This document shows positions 23,573 through 33,076 of a DNA stretch of 64,000 nucleotides, one piece after another. Location: contig OX422211.1 in assembly GCA_949130495.1 (NCBI GenBank), positions 337,161,504 to 337,225,503 on the forward strand. Reading direction: 5' to 3'. The translations under genes were made by a program, and so were the position numbers. The notes under the pieces were generated by a model. The model was given only the letters and a program-made list of their open reading frames with translations, was not told the DNA's origin and did not search any database. Positions within the stretch are counted from its first letter, which is position 1. Every line of letters begins with the position of its first letter. The stretch is from Sambucus nigra. Lineage: Eukaryota > Streptophyta > Magnoliopsida > Dipsacales > Adoxaceae.

Positions 23573-24193
23573 GTGTGCTCCATTCTACTTAATGATCTTC
23601 CGCCAAAATTCAAAGATCACGGTGCACCCACCATTTCCTGCACCATTGGAGAAAATAAAATTGAAAAAGCCTTACTTGACTTGGGAGCAAGTGTCAATAT
23701 CCTCCCTTACGCCATCTATAGGCAACTTGATCTGGGAAACCTCAAGCCCACAAAGATCATCCTCCAGTTAGCGGATCAAATCGTGAAGATCCTAAGAGGT
23801 ATAGTGGAGGATGTGATCGTCCAAGTTGACACTTTCTACTTCCCGATAGACTTTGTCATTTGGGACACGGAGCCCTCCTTCGCCTCTAGCAATCATGTTC
23901 CCATCATTCTTGGGCGCCCATTCTTAGCTACGGCTAACGCTATTATCAACACTCGAAATGGGCAGATGCAACTCACCTTTGGGAATATGACCTTAGAGAC
24001 TAACATCTTCCATATATCCCAACATACGGGGGAAGAAGATGATCTTCACGCAGTGAGCCTAATTGATGAGATCGTAGAAGAGCACATTAAGGAAAATTTA
24101 TGTGGAGACGCATTAGAATCTTGCTTAGTGTCTAGTCATGAGAGAGAGGGAACTTATACCGCGATTGAGAGAGAGAGAGAGAGGGGGGGTTAG
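23573..24193 (+). pseudogene. Athila-type aspartic protease
   Basis: ISCTIGENKIEKALLDLGAS, then NILPYAIY, carries the active-site loop as D-L-G-A-S (the usual Athila form). VPIILGRPFLATANAIINTR is the hydrophobic hairpin and NGQMQLTFGN the end of the fold. This region is open for 206 codons; the first in-frame Met is at 23573, but the protein was made as part of a polyprotein. It ends in a GAGAGA microsatellite (Glu-Arg repeats, 24165-24189). Normally it cleaves gag-pol. It may still be intact as a domain, but upstream stops prevent its synthesis from the gag start. Confidence 0.85.
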
Positions 24194-24199
24194 AAGAGA

Positions 24200-24720
24200 G
24201 AAAAATGGTGGAGTTAGAGATCGAGCAAGTAAGGGAGGACGTATGCACTACTCGAGAGAGAGAGCTAGGGGACATGAGCATGGAAGAATTTGAAAAATAA
24301 TTCGGTCTGGTGGATGAGAACCTTAACGACGAAGTCCAAACTCTATTTGATTCATGTAGTCACCTAGAAGAAAGCGAATGGAAAGATAAAATTGATGAAT
24401 TCCTTCTTTGTGACCATTCACCCATACAACTAGAGGTCTCGAAGGTGAGTGAGGAGAAAATATGTGTCTCATCCGATCTAGAGCATGACCCATGTGTTAC
24501 AAAAATGGAAAGAAACTTAGGTGTTCCCTCCGAGTCGATGCATTCAGGCCACGCTTTGAGTAAGCATCACGAGGATCCCTTTCCAATTAGTCACGATGAG
24601 TCTCCCGGTCTATCCTTTATCTATGGGCGAGGTCCCAACTTGTTTCGATTGTTGGATTATAATCCTAGGACGGGAGAAATAAGGAGAGCATCGGATCCTG
24701 TGAGTGGGGTCGGGTGAGTT
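24200..24720 (+). pseudogene. Post-protease ORF of element A
   Basis: Frame 24310-24717, acidic, no catalytic motif. A fragment LDEF-L-C-D-H-S-P and the terminal LFRLLDYNPRTGEIRRASDP hint at a gag-pol-derived linker, but I do not recognise a domain. RT text, which should start here in an autonomous element, is absent. Confidence 0.4.
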
Positions 24721-24908
24721 TGTGGAGAGATGAGAGGTCTTCGCACCCCCGATGCGTATGGGGTAATTTTTATTGTGTTATTGAGTCATGTGTTAGGGTC
24801 ATTTAGTGTCTTTATGCATTTTAAATATTTGTTTATTTTATTTCTCCACACTTTTCATTCTCTTTGAGTTAGATTGTAGTACTTTTTGCTTGAGGACAAT
24901 GCAAAAGT

Positions 24909-24930
24909 CTAAGTTGAGGGGGGGGGGGTG
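24909..24930 (+). other. Internal PPT-like tract
   Basis: TCTAAGTTGAGGGGGGGG then TGACAAG, nearly repeating the terminal PPT (TTCTAAGTTAGGGGGG then TTTG). Confidence 0.5.
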
Positions 24931-26440
24931 ACAAGTGTGTCTTTCTAAAACTTCACAAATTTCCAAAAATTTCAAAAAAATCATAAAATCTTGAAAAATC
25001 CAAAAATATTTTTGTTCAAAATAAATAAAAATTGGAATTCAAATTTTTCAAAAATATCATTAAAAGTCGGTGTAAAGTCTCAAATTGTAAAAACACAATA
25101 CACAAAGCCGAAATTGACCAAAGATGGAAATTGTGCGAAAATTGACGACTTAACGAATAAGTGTGGAGATTAACAAACCCGGTGAGATTCGAGCCTTTCA
25201 TCTTTGTGAAATTCATAAATCAATTCGAGTTAATTGTTAACTCAAAGTTCTTTTCAGCGTCTAAAAAGTCGTCGAGAATCTCAATCCTTTCATTTTGATC
25301 GGTTATGAAAATTGAGTGTGATATTGCTTTGAAAAACATGCCAAAATTGATCTTTAAACTTAATTCATCTCGAAACGCATATGGTAACGCAATTAGTATG
25401 TTGGATAATGAAGTAGGCCCTCGTTTGTCACCCAAAAATATTGGCCATAAAAAGTTGAAAAAAATTATCCCTTTTGTAACCCAAATTGAGCCGAATAAAA
25501 TTTATCCTTTCGTTTGACAACCCGAAAAACCCAAATAACCCGGAATTGTGAAAAATGGAAAAATTCAGAATTTAAGTCCGAAAAGTGCATAAAAAGGGGC
25601 AAGAAAAAAAATAGATATGCTCAACAAAAATAGCAAGAAAAGAAAAGAAAAGAAAAGAAGTGAAAAACAGAAAAGAAAAAAAAAATGAGCAATAGCCCAA
25701 AAAAAGCACAAATGGACATCATAAATGACTTTTCCAATTCCAACCTTCCCTACCATTTTCATTTGACCAAATATACCTTAAAACCCGAAAAATCCCTAAC
25801 TAAGTCCGAATTGCGAAATTGGTTACCGCGTGGAGAGCTAAGACACCAAAAGATAATAAAAGAGATTGAAGGCGTGAATAAGAGGAAATGTTCCCATTTT
25901 TAAAACCGTATTCCATTGATGAGATCCTATCACTATAAAATTTTAGTCTTTCTACTTGTGTGCGTGACTTTGCCTCCATTATATTTGCTCATTATATCAC
26001 GCATATCGAGAGAATAGCCATAATCCGAGAGATTCGTTTGTGAGAGCATTCCGTGAGAATTTGAAATCAAAACGAATTTTTAGGTAAGTAACGTAATGAT
26101 CAATCGGTGGAAATTGGAGGTTGAATTTTCGGCTTCGCACACACGCACTATGAATTGAGACTCTTGAACATGACTTGATGATGACTATTTTCTGGGAAAG
26201 TTTGAATTATACAATTTTTGCATATTTTAATTTTTCCTTGAGTCGAATTTTGTGGGTATATTCTCTGCAAACCCTCACGAGACACCACTCTTCCTACTAG
26301 GGTAACCTATGGGTTTAAAGGCTTGTTGCATATGCTAAATGCAATCGCTTTCCCACGAAAAAGGTATTATATCCCAATAAAATGATTTTCAAGAGTTGAG
26401 TCTTGCTAGGATTCTTTTACATTGCTCGGGACGCGCAAAG
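24931..26440 (+). other. AT-rich 3' spacer of element A
   Basis: No domain. It contains A-rich simple repeats (aaaagaaaag, about 25638-25690). Short frames are chance. Confidence 0.6.
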
Positions 26441-26442
26441 TT

Positions 26443-26458
26443 CTAAGTTAGGGGGGTT
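26443..26458 (+). other. Polypurine tract of element A
   Basis: CTAAGTTAGGGGGGTT directly abuts the 3' LTR start TGATTAGG. Confidence 0.85.
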
Positions 26459-28050
26459 TGATTAGGCATAAATTCTTTCCAATTTATCCCTTTAATTTAG
26501 ATACTTTTAACACCTCAAACAACGTAATCGATTTGATGTTATCTCATAATCTTGCTACTGACTTATCCTAATGAGTACACCGAGTTTCTGGTATTTCGTA
26601 TTGATTTTATAGGTATTTGATGTCAATTAAAGAAAGAAAGAAACCGGAAGAATCGAGAAATAAAAGAAGGAAAGTCCAAAGGGAAAATTATAATTTCTAC
26701 CTGGAATTCAGATGAGGCACCTGAAGAGAAGTTGAAGATATCAAGTTCATGAGCACATAGGAAGAAACAACACCTCAATCGGAGTCCTAGTGTGAATGTT
26801 ATGAGCATTCAAAGTCTGAAGGGAAAAAAGTCAAAGAAAGCCCGGACCGATCCGGGCCGGACCGGCCGGCATTTCCAATTTCCAGAGAACCCCAGACCGA
26901 AGACAAACTGAAGCTGAAAGAAAATAAAAGAACCAATACGCCCCGGATCGATCCGCCTAAGAATTAAAATAACCGATCCGAATTCTAGGCAGATCGAACC
27001 GCGGGAGAACTGGACCGGTCCGACTGTCAAGTTTTTATATATTTATCTTCCTATAATGGAGAGTCCTAGTGCAACTAAAACTCCTGAAGTTTTGTAGGGT
27101 ATAAAAACCCGTTTTATTATCATTCTTAGTACGGAGAATTTAGCTAATTTTTCATTCTTTTCAGAAAAACCCTAGTTTGGAGATAGCTTATGAATTTAAT
27201 CCCAAGATTGAAGATTGTTCAGATTTCAGTGTTTACAAGTAATTTTAATTGCTGCTTTGAGTGCTTTGGTAAGATTAGTAGTGAATTTCTTCCGTCTAAT
27301 CGTCTTTCTACATCATTCTACAATTCTTCCTTAGTTTAATCATGGTTTTCTGCAATTCCAAAATCGTTTTCATTACTTTCATCATGGTAGGCTAGACTTT
27401 TAAAGGTCGGGATGTATGAACCCGACCTGATGTGGTAGTTGCATGTATATAAAATTAATCCTCTAAATTTAATGGTTTGATTATGACCGTATCGCGTAAA
27501 AACACAACAATTGTAGATCTTTAGATCTCGTTTGCGTTCGGGTAACCGGGATGCTTTAGAATACAATTCGAGTGTAACTATTGAAATACCGATTTACTCG
27601 TTCTCTGATTAAGTATGATGCGGGCTTGAACCTCATATACGTAATGCTTGGGAGTACTAAATTCTGGGTCTAATTAATCACTTAAATTTACGATTAGTTT
27701 TATATCATCAATACACTAGGGTTGGGGGATTGTATTCCCGTCCTGTTTTTCTCATCATATAGTTTAAAGTTTTAAATCATTCTTCATCAGTATTTTAGGT
27801 AATTTAGAATAGTTGCATTTTTCATAATTTCATAATTGCATCTAGAGTAGTTATTCCACGAAACAAATCATCTTTTCCTTTCTTTTTAGAGTCAGATTTA
27901 GGATTTCTTCGTCTGTACAACGTCGTCGCAACCCTGTTGTCCTATTTACCTGAGGATCGATACCCGACTTATCGGATTATTACTTGAGCGACAGGCTTGC
28001 ACTTGAGCCTAGAGAGTACGCACTTCTGAGAAACATTCTTAGTCGTGTCA
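26459..28050 (+). repeat. 3' LTR of element A (1,592 bp)
   Basis: Pairs with 19837-21430. The same CGGACCGGTCCG-type palindromes occur at about 26840-27025. Ends GTGTCA before the aatta duplication. Confidence 0.93.
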
Positions 28051-28102
28051 AATTACCAATTATATACTTATCCAGCTCATTCATAAAGATGATCAATTAT
28101 AT

Positions 28103-28179
28103 TGTCACACCCCAAACCCAATATCCATACTAATCATGATTTAAATATAATTTATCATAATTATATTCGGGTTGTCACA
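28103..28179 (-). repeat. 3' LTR of G (77 bp)
   Basis: Starts TGTGACAACCCG and ends GGGGTGTGACA on the - strand; identical to 32856-32932. Confidence 0.92.
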
Positions 28180-28193
28180 ATTCTCCCCCAGTT
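28180..28193 (-). other. Polypurine tract of G
   Basis: AACTGGGGGAGAAT on the - strand, immediately before TGTGACA of the 3' LTR. Confidence 0.88.
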
Positions 28194-28790
28194 AAGAAAT
28201 TTCGTCCCCGAAATTGACATACCTTGGTTCTCTGAATCAAACAAATATGGATAACGCATCTTCATGCTATCCTTACTCTCCCATGTAGCTTCTTCCATGG
28301 AATGCCTTCTCCACATGACTTTCACAAGTGGGATCACTTTTGATCTCAATATTGTTCTTTCCTATCGACGATTGCAAGTGGTTCTTCCACATAGCTCAAA
28401 TCTCCCTTCAACTCAATAGGTTGTTCCACCAATACATGTGAAGGATCTGCTACATACTTTCTTAACATAGAAACATGGAAAACATCATGTAACCGAGATA
28501 ATTCTGGTGGTAACGCTAACTTGTAGGCAACCATCCCGATTTTCTCAAGGATTTCATAAGGTCCAATGTAGCGTGGACTTAGTTTCCCTTTCTTTCCAAA
28601 CCTCATAACTCCTTTCCATGGCTATATTCGAAGAAACACATAATCCCCTTTCTGGAATTCCAAATCTTTTCGTCGTTTATCCGCATAACTTTTATGTCTG
28701 CTTTGAGCTGTTCTCATTTTATCTTGAATAATCTTCACTTTTTCAGTGGTGACTTCAATCAATTGACCTTTATGACATAATAATTGACTT
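28190..28790 (-). pseudogene. Integrase C-terminus and chromodomain of G
   Basis: On the - strand: TTEKVKIIQDKM, then TAQSRHKSYADKRRKDLEF and GDYVFLRI. A TAG at about 28622 interrupts before PWKGVMRFGKKGKLSPRYIG, the GPY/F-type module. FHVSMLRKYVADPSHV, YVEEPLAIVDRKEQ and IPLVKVMW follow, then EEATWESKDSMKMRYPYLF, which is the chromodomain-like tail of Tekay/Reina-class chromoviruses and targets integration to chromatin. A frameshift near 28346 separates the last two parts. Upstream, homology stops near 28790 at the junction with LTR fragment D, so the catalytic DDE core is missing. Confidence 0.88.
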
Positions 28791-30035
28791 GAGGTGTAAA
28801 CTAGATATTTGTAGATATATGAGTTAGGTTTGTAACACAACAAACGGTCCATTGGACGGGCATCCGAGTGCGAAGATATTGTCTTTTTACGAACAAGGGC
28901 TAAAGTAGTCATTTAGCCTTAAATGATATTTTGTTTTATATGATGCCACATGTTATAAATTGATTGGTTGGAGGTGGAGGTTGTTTTGGCCTACTTAAAC
29001 CCTTGATATATCCTCCTTTCTTCAGAAAACTCAGTTTGGGTAGAGTTTTAAGTTGAGGAAGAACAATTGTGAGGGTTAGGAAGAAGAAAGTGAGGAGAAA
29101 CATTCAAAAACATTCATAGAAAATTACGTAGAAGCCCCTAAGGTAATTCCAACTATGAATCTTGTTATTTTTCTTGTAATTATGATTTATATGACATAAA
29201 TCCTTGATTTTTTTATTGAAATTTCGTACTTGGATGCATATGTATGGATATGTGCAAGTTTAAGTTAAGTTGAATGTACAAAACCCTAAGATTGCTTTGT
29301 TTATAAACTTTATTTATTCAAACTTCCATATATTTTTGTATATTTACTGGAATCGATTGATTCCAATTGGAGATTAACCTGGACTCATATATGTATGACA
29401 TATCAGAAAATCATGATAAAACACCAATAAATGAGTCTTTGGTGAGAGTTTGAAGTTCGGGTATGGAATCTGCCCTAAAGGTGAAAATATGCCCGCCATG
29501 TGTTCGGTGTTTTGCTTGACATAGCAAACGAACCTTAAAAATTATGAAACTTTAATTTTTTATTTTTCAATATGTTTACTGATGTTGGGTGAAATATCAC
29601 ATAAATTTATGATGTAGAAAAATTATGGAAATTCGTGGAAGTTGAATGAATGATAAGAGGGCCTATAGGGAAGATTTGCCATGTCGTAAAGAAATGAGCA
29701 TGTCTTGCTCTACGAGACCTAAAATGATGTACCGTCTTTTGTATTGGAATAATAATATGACAAGGATTGAATTCCCAAGAATAAATGCATTTATATGTGG
29801 TCTATGATTTGGATATGTTGAATATGCTAGCATGGATTTGGATGGAACTTCACTTGTGATAAATGATTTGAATGGAATCATGTGATGCTTATGGATTGAA
29901 TTATGTTTAAATCGTTCTTTGGTTTATTGATATTATTACGATGATACTAATATTTTAAGAATGATAGGAAGAAAAGAAGATCCGATTGAACAAGTACTGG
30001 ATAAAGGCAAGGGCAAAGCCAGTTAAACTGCCAAG

Positions 30036-30529
30036 GTGAGTGTACTTATGATTTGTTTCATATATAAATATGAATATAGCTCTAAGAGCGGATTTGTTTG
30101 AATACTTCGGTATTCAGGATTTGTTTGGATATTAAAATATCCAGGATTTGTTTGGGTCTTATGATCCAGGATTGGTTTTAATACTTCGGTATTCAGGATT
30201 TGTTTGGATATTAAAATATCCAGGATTTGTTCGGGTCTTATGATCCAGGATTGATTTGAATACTTCGGTATTCAGGATTTGTTTGGATATTCAAATATCC
30301 AGGATTTGTTATTGCCAACGGGCAGAATTATTCGGATCTTATGATCCAGGATTTGTTATTGCCAATGGGCAGAATTATTTGGATCTTATGATCCATGATT
30401 TGTTATTGCCAAAGGGCAGGATTGTTAAGATTTTATATTCACATATTCGATATAGAATTGTTATTATATTGCAATGAAGGAGTACCTCACTAAGCTTAAT
30501 GCTTATGGTTTATATTTTAACACTTTCAG
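30036..30529 (+). other. Intron-like segment in LTR D (predicted)
   Basis: Donor-like CCAAG|GTGAGTG at 30035/30036 and acceptor-like TTTTAACACTTTCAG|G at 30529/30530 bound 494 bp holding the hairpin array. LTR B has matching sites on the - strand: donor-like CCAAG|GTTAGTG at 33415 and acceptor-like ATATTTTTCAG|GT at 19694. Splicing is inferred only. Confidence 0.35.
30099..30425 (+). repeat. Tandem hairpin array in LTR D
   Basis: About 13 short stems linked by AGGATTTGTTT-like spacers: GAATAC-TTCG-GTATTC, GGATAT-TAAA-ATATCC, GGRTC-TTAT-GATCC and TGCC-AACG-GGCA (loops AACG/AATG/AAAG). The three-hairpin block repeats at 79 bp (30101, 30180, 30259); later units alternate TGCC and GGATC stems. 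Confidence 0.85.
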
Positions 30530-30875
30530 GTTTGTACGCTGCCAGCTAGGATAATATATGACCGGTAACTTTGAGAGTTGCACCGTTAGAAGAGCTGGGG
30601 TTTAAGTATGGAGATTTTATCGTTGTCACACTGAACATTTTAATATATTCACACCTTGTATATATTGATTTAGTATGGATTGAGTTGATCATAGATAATC
30701 ATAGTATTGTATAATCCCTAATTATGACTCTGATGTTGACTTCGTTATGGCACAAGAACAATATTATGTTCATTATGCAGAAAAATATTGATAAATGAAT
30801 TAAATTTTCAATGGGCTCGAGATTATGATCTAATTATTCTAATAACAAATGATTAGTATGGATATTGGGTTTGGC

Positions 30876-30932
30876 AAGCGTGGTGGTCCCATAACCCACA
30901 GGTCCCAGGATCGAAACCTGGCTCTGATACCA
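30876..30932 (+). tRNA. Fossil of initiator tRNA-Met, nucleotides 19-75 with CCA
   Basis: The 57 bases match the plant initiator tRNA-Met from AAGCGTGGTGG through the anticodon region (CCCATAACCCA) and the T arm (TCCCAGGATCGAAACC) to GGCTCTGATACCA. I see one difference from my recalled consensus, in the anticodon stem. Plant tRNA genes do not encode CCA, so this came from mature tRNA by reverse transcription. It lacks the 5' 18 nt and so is not a functional gene. It is fused to LTR D on the left and to CTAATTGT plus protease sequence on the right. Confidence 0.88.
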
Positions 30933-30937
30933 CTAAT

Positions 30938-31437
30938 TGTAAAGCCCCCTTCCTAGTGTCAAGAACATATGCAATAAAACCCTCACAACCCTTACTCAAT
31001 AATTTCCTCGTCTGAATAGCAGAAATGATGCAACTGGGAACAATTTTCCTTTCCCCCACAAATTTAAATTCAGGCTCACCAGGCATATTAAAAATAACTT
31101 CCTTACAGAAACAATCCATAGATGCATGATATTTAGATAACCAATCCATTCTCAGAATTATATCAAAATCAGAAATATCCAATGGAAGTAGATCTATAAC
31201 TGTATCTCTAGCCCCCACAGTCAAAACACAATCACGAAAAGCATATTCAGCTACAACCATTTCCCCCATAGGCATATAAATACCCAGCCCCACATCTAAA
31301 CGAGTACATGGTCTATTCAGGTATACAGCAAAAGCATAGGACACAAAAGAATGCGTGGAACCAGGATCAATCAAAACATAAGCACTTCTATCAGTAACAG
31401 AAAGTGTACCTGTCACCACATCTGGAGTAATCTGAGC
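30938..31437 (-). pseudogene. Aspartic protease of G
   Basis: VLIDPGSTHSFVS carries the active-site D-P-G-S/T form of chromoviral proteases. PLDISDFDIILRMDWLSKYH, ASMDCFCKEVIFNMPGEPEF and ISAIQTRKLLSKGCEGF, then IAYVLDT, are the conserved downstream blocks (usual D-V-I-L-G-M-D-W-L; here Arg replaces Gly). Cleaves gag-pol in an active element. Coding runs to about 30938, where the sequence jumps into ACAATTAG plus PBS/tRNA sequence; RT should follow but does not. The upstream boundary is an in-frame TAA at 31438-31440. Confidence 0.9.
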
Positions 31438-32687
31438 TTATTTCATTGTAAAAACTCGTCCACCTGGCCTGGAACTACTAGCTTGTCCTCTGCCCATACT
31501 TTTCACTGCACTGCCCGGAGATAACATTCTGCTTGCTACTTCACTATGTGCTGCTGGAGTCTCTGCCAATTGCGGACAATTCTTCTTAATATGCCCCACT
31601 TGATGACAATGGTAGCATTCCAATCCCTTAAGCTTAGGACACTCAGATTTATAATGCCCTTCCTCTTTACAAAAGAAACATATAACAACTCTTGTCGGTG
31701 CCTCACCCTTTCCTGTCCTCCTAACCAGACTAGAAGATTCTCCACCCCTAGTATCTCTGCCAAATCTCCCCAGACCTCTACCACTATCTCCACCACCTCT
31801 CTGAAATTTATGAGGTTACATCTTAACACTTCCACCCTCACCTCCCTTAAAGTGAGATGCGTCGAATCTACTCTTTTTAAAACTCTCTCTACTTGCCACC
31901 CCTTGGTTCATTTGCCTTTCTGCTATCATGGCTTTGTTTACCAGAGAAGCATAATCTTCTAACTCATAAGTGGCCACTCTATTTTGAATAGGCCAAATCA
32001 GTCCATCTTGAAATTTACTACATTTATCTTCTTCCTCCTGCACATACTTAGTAGCAAATCTAGACAAAGCAGTAAATTTAGCATCATACTCCCTCACAGA
32101 CATGTTCCCTTGGGTTAAATTTATAAACTCCATCAGCTTCTCCCTCCTATAGACCTTCGAAAAATACTTAACATACAAAGCTTTAATAATTCAGCCCAAG
32201 TAATAACATCAGTACCTTCCATCCTGGGCACCAAATGGTTGCTGGCTTCCCACCAATATTTTGCCTCTCCTTTCAGCTTAAACACAGCTAGATTCACTTT
32301 CTGGTTATCTGGAACCTTCATAACTGCAAATATAGTTTCTAGATCCCTGACCCACATCTCAGCTTCTGTAGGTTCAACTGACCCTGAATATTCTGGAGGA
32401 TTCAACTTCAAAAACTTCTCATGCATGGAATCTTTCATTTCCTTCCTTGCCTCTTTCTCAATCCTGGCCACAGTCTTTGATTCTAGATATCTAGCATGTT
32501 GTTCTGCCATTTGCGCCATATTTCTTTCTTGTTGCTCTGCCATCCTCATCATTGCCTGTGCCATTATTTGCATCTCTGTAGGCTGCTCTTGATCTCTAGC
32601 CCTTCCAGCAACACTTTGCTCTACTTCAGTATTCTCTGCACGAGAAGCCACTCCCTCTTCTCTATGTTGTCCATTCCCAGGTTCCAT
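31438..32687 (-). pseudogene. Gag of G with two CCHC knuckles
   Basis: Starts at the ATG ending at 32687, about 150 bp after the PBS. It has a Gln/Met-rich N-terminal coiled-coil-like stretch (MAEQQERNMAQMAEQHARYL). The Retrotrans_gag core follows: FLKLNPPEYSGSVEPTEAEM, LKGEAKYWWEAS and, after a frameshift at about 32140-32175, YFSKVYRREKLMEFINLTQG and MSVREYDAKFTALSRFA. Two zinc knuckles are CFFCKEEGHYKSEC and CYHCHQVGHIKKNC, both CX2CX4HX4C. In-frame stops at 31816-31818 and 31438-31440 add to the frameshift, so the copy could not make its own polyprotein. It probably moved with proteins supplied in trans, if it moved recently. Confidence 0.9.
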
Positions 32688-32832
32688 ATGGAATTATCTG
32701 TAATACAACAAAGTTCTAACAACCAATATAAACAGTTTATACTACTAAACTATTGGTTAGTACATAAACAATTCATAAATATCAAATTAACTCGATACTG
32801 CCATCTAATCGTCACACACGTCCAGAATTAAT

Positions 32833-32850
32833 AACCACGCTCTGATACCA
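32833..32850 (-). other. Primer-binding site of G, tRNA-iMet
   Basis: On the - strand the 5' LTR end GTGTGACA is followed by ATTAG and then TGGTATCAGAGC, complementary to the 3' end of initiator tRNA-Met; pairing stops after 12 nt. Confidence 0.9.
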
Positions 32851-32855
32851 CTAAT

Positions 32856-32932
32856 TGTCACACCCCAAACCCAATATCCATACTAATCATGATTTAAATA
32901 TAATTTATCATAATTATATTCGGGTTGTCACA
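32856..32932 (-). repeat. 5' LTR of G (77 bp)
   Basis: Identical to 28103-28179. Its first ~45 bp resemble the start of LTR B, and its last ~32 bp equal the end of fragment D plus GGTGTGACA. Confidence 0.92.
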
Positions 32933-33076
32933 TATATACTTATCCGTCTCATTCATAAAGAATTACCAATTATATACTTATCTATCTCATTCATAAACAT
33001 GATCAATTATATACTTATTCGGCTCATTCATAAAGAATGACCAATTATAGACTTATCCAGCTCATTCATAAAGAAT
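32933..33076 (-). repeat. 41-bp minisatellite of LTR B (also 19797-19836 and 28051-28102)
   Basis: Units read (+) accaattatatacttatcc then ggctcattcataaagaatg. About six copies when the nested insertions are removed. On the LTR's own strand each unit holds TCATTC-TTTAT-GAATGA, a perfect 6-bp stem with a 5-nt loop. Confidence 0.85.

Larger units (their letters stand above)
19837..28050 (+). mobile_element. Non-autonomous Athila-like Ty3/gypsy element 'A' (gag-protease only)
   Basis: LTRs at 19837-21430 and 26459-28050 start TGATTAGGCATAAATTC and end GTCA; the target duplication is aatta (19832-19836 and 28051-28055). PBS and PPT are in place. The 5-kb interior holds gag and protease remnants only; there is no RT, RNase H or integrase. 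About ten differences between the LTRs in their first 115 bases suggest an old insertion. Confidence 0.93.
28787..30875 (+). repeat. Inverted long-LTR fragment 'D' inside G
   Basis: Runs on the + strand, opposite to G. Its ordered blocks match LTR B read on the - strand (GACTTGAGGTGTAAAC, GTAACACAACA, TTTTGTTTTATATG, GGTAATTCCAACTATG). It ends GATTAGTATGGATATTGGG then TTTGG, which is the 3' end of the 77-bp LTR lacking only the final GGTGTGACA. Its first ~200 bp (relative to LTR B) are missing. So it is the body of a G-type LTR, inverted. Confidence 0.8.
28103..32932 (-). mobile_element. Chromovirus-type Ty3/gypsy element 'G' with 77-bp LTRs
   Basis: Identical 77-bp LTRs (28103-28179, 32856-32932) and a perfect duplication tatat (28098-28102 and 32933-32937). 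There is a tRNA-iMet PBS next to the right LTR and a PPT next to the left one, so the element reads right to left. Gag, protease, integrase C-terminus and chromodomain are present; RT, RNase H and the integrase core are replaced by an inverted LTR body plus a tRNA segment. Removing the element restores an unbroken 41-bp repeat unit of LTR B. Confidence 0.93.

Noticed and set aside
30876..30932. Functional tRNA gene
   Set aside because: The first 18 nt (acceptor 5' strand and most of the D arm) are missing, and CCA is encoded, which plant tRNA genes lack.
31536..31962. Frames on both strands across gag of G
   Set aside because: Shadows of the real - strand gag frame, which carries both CCHC knuckles.
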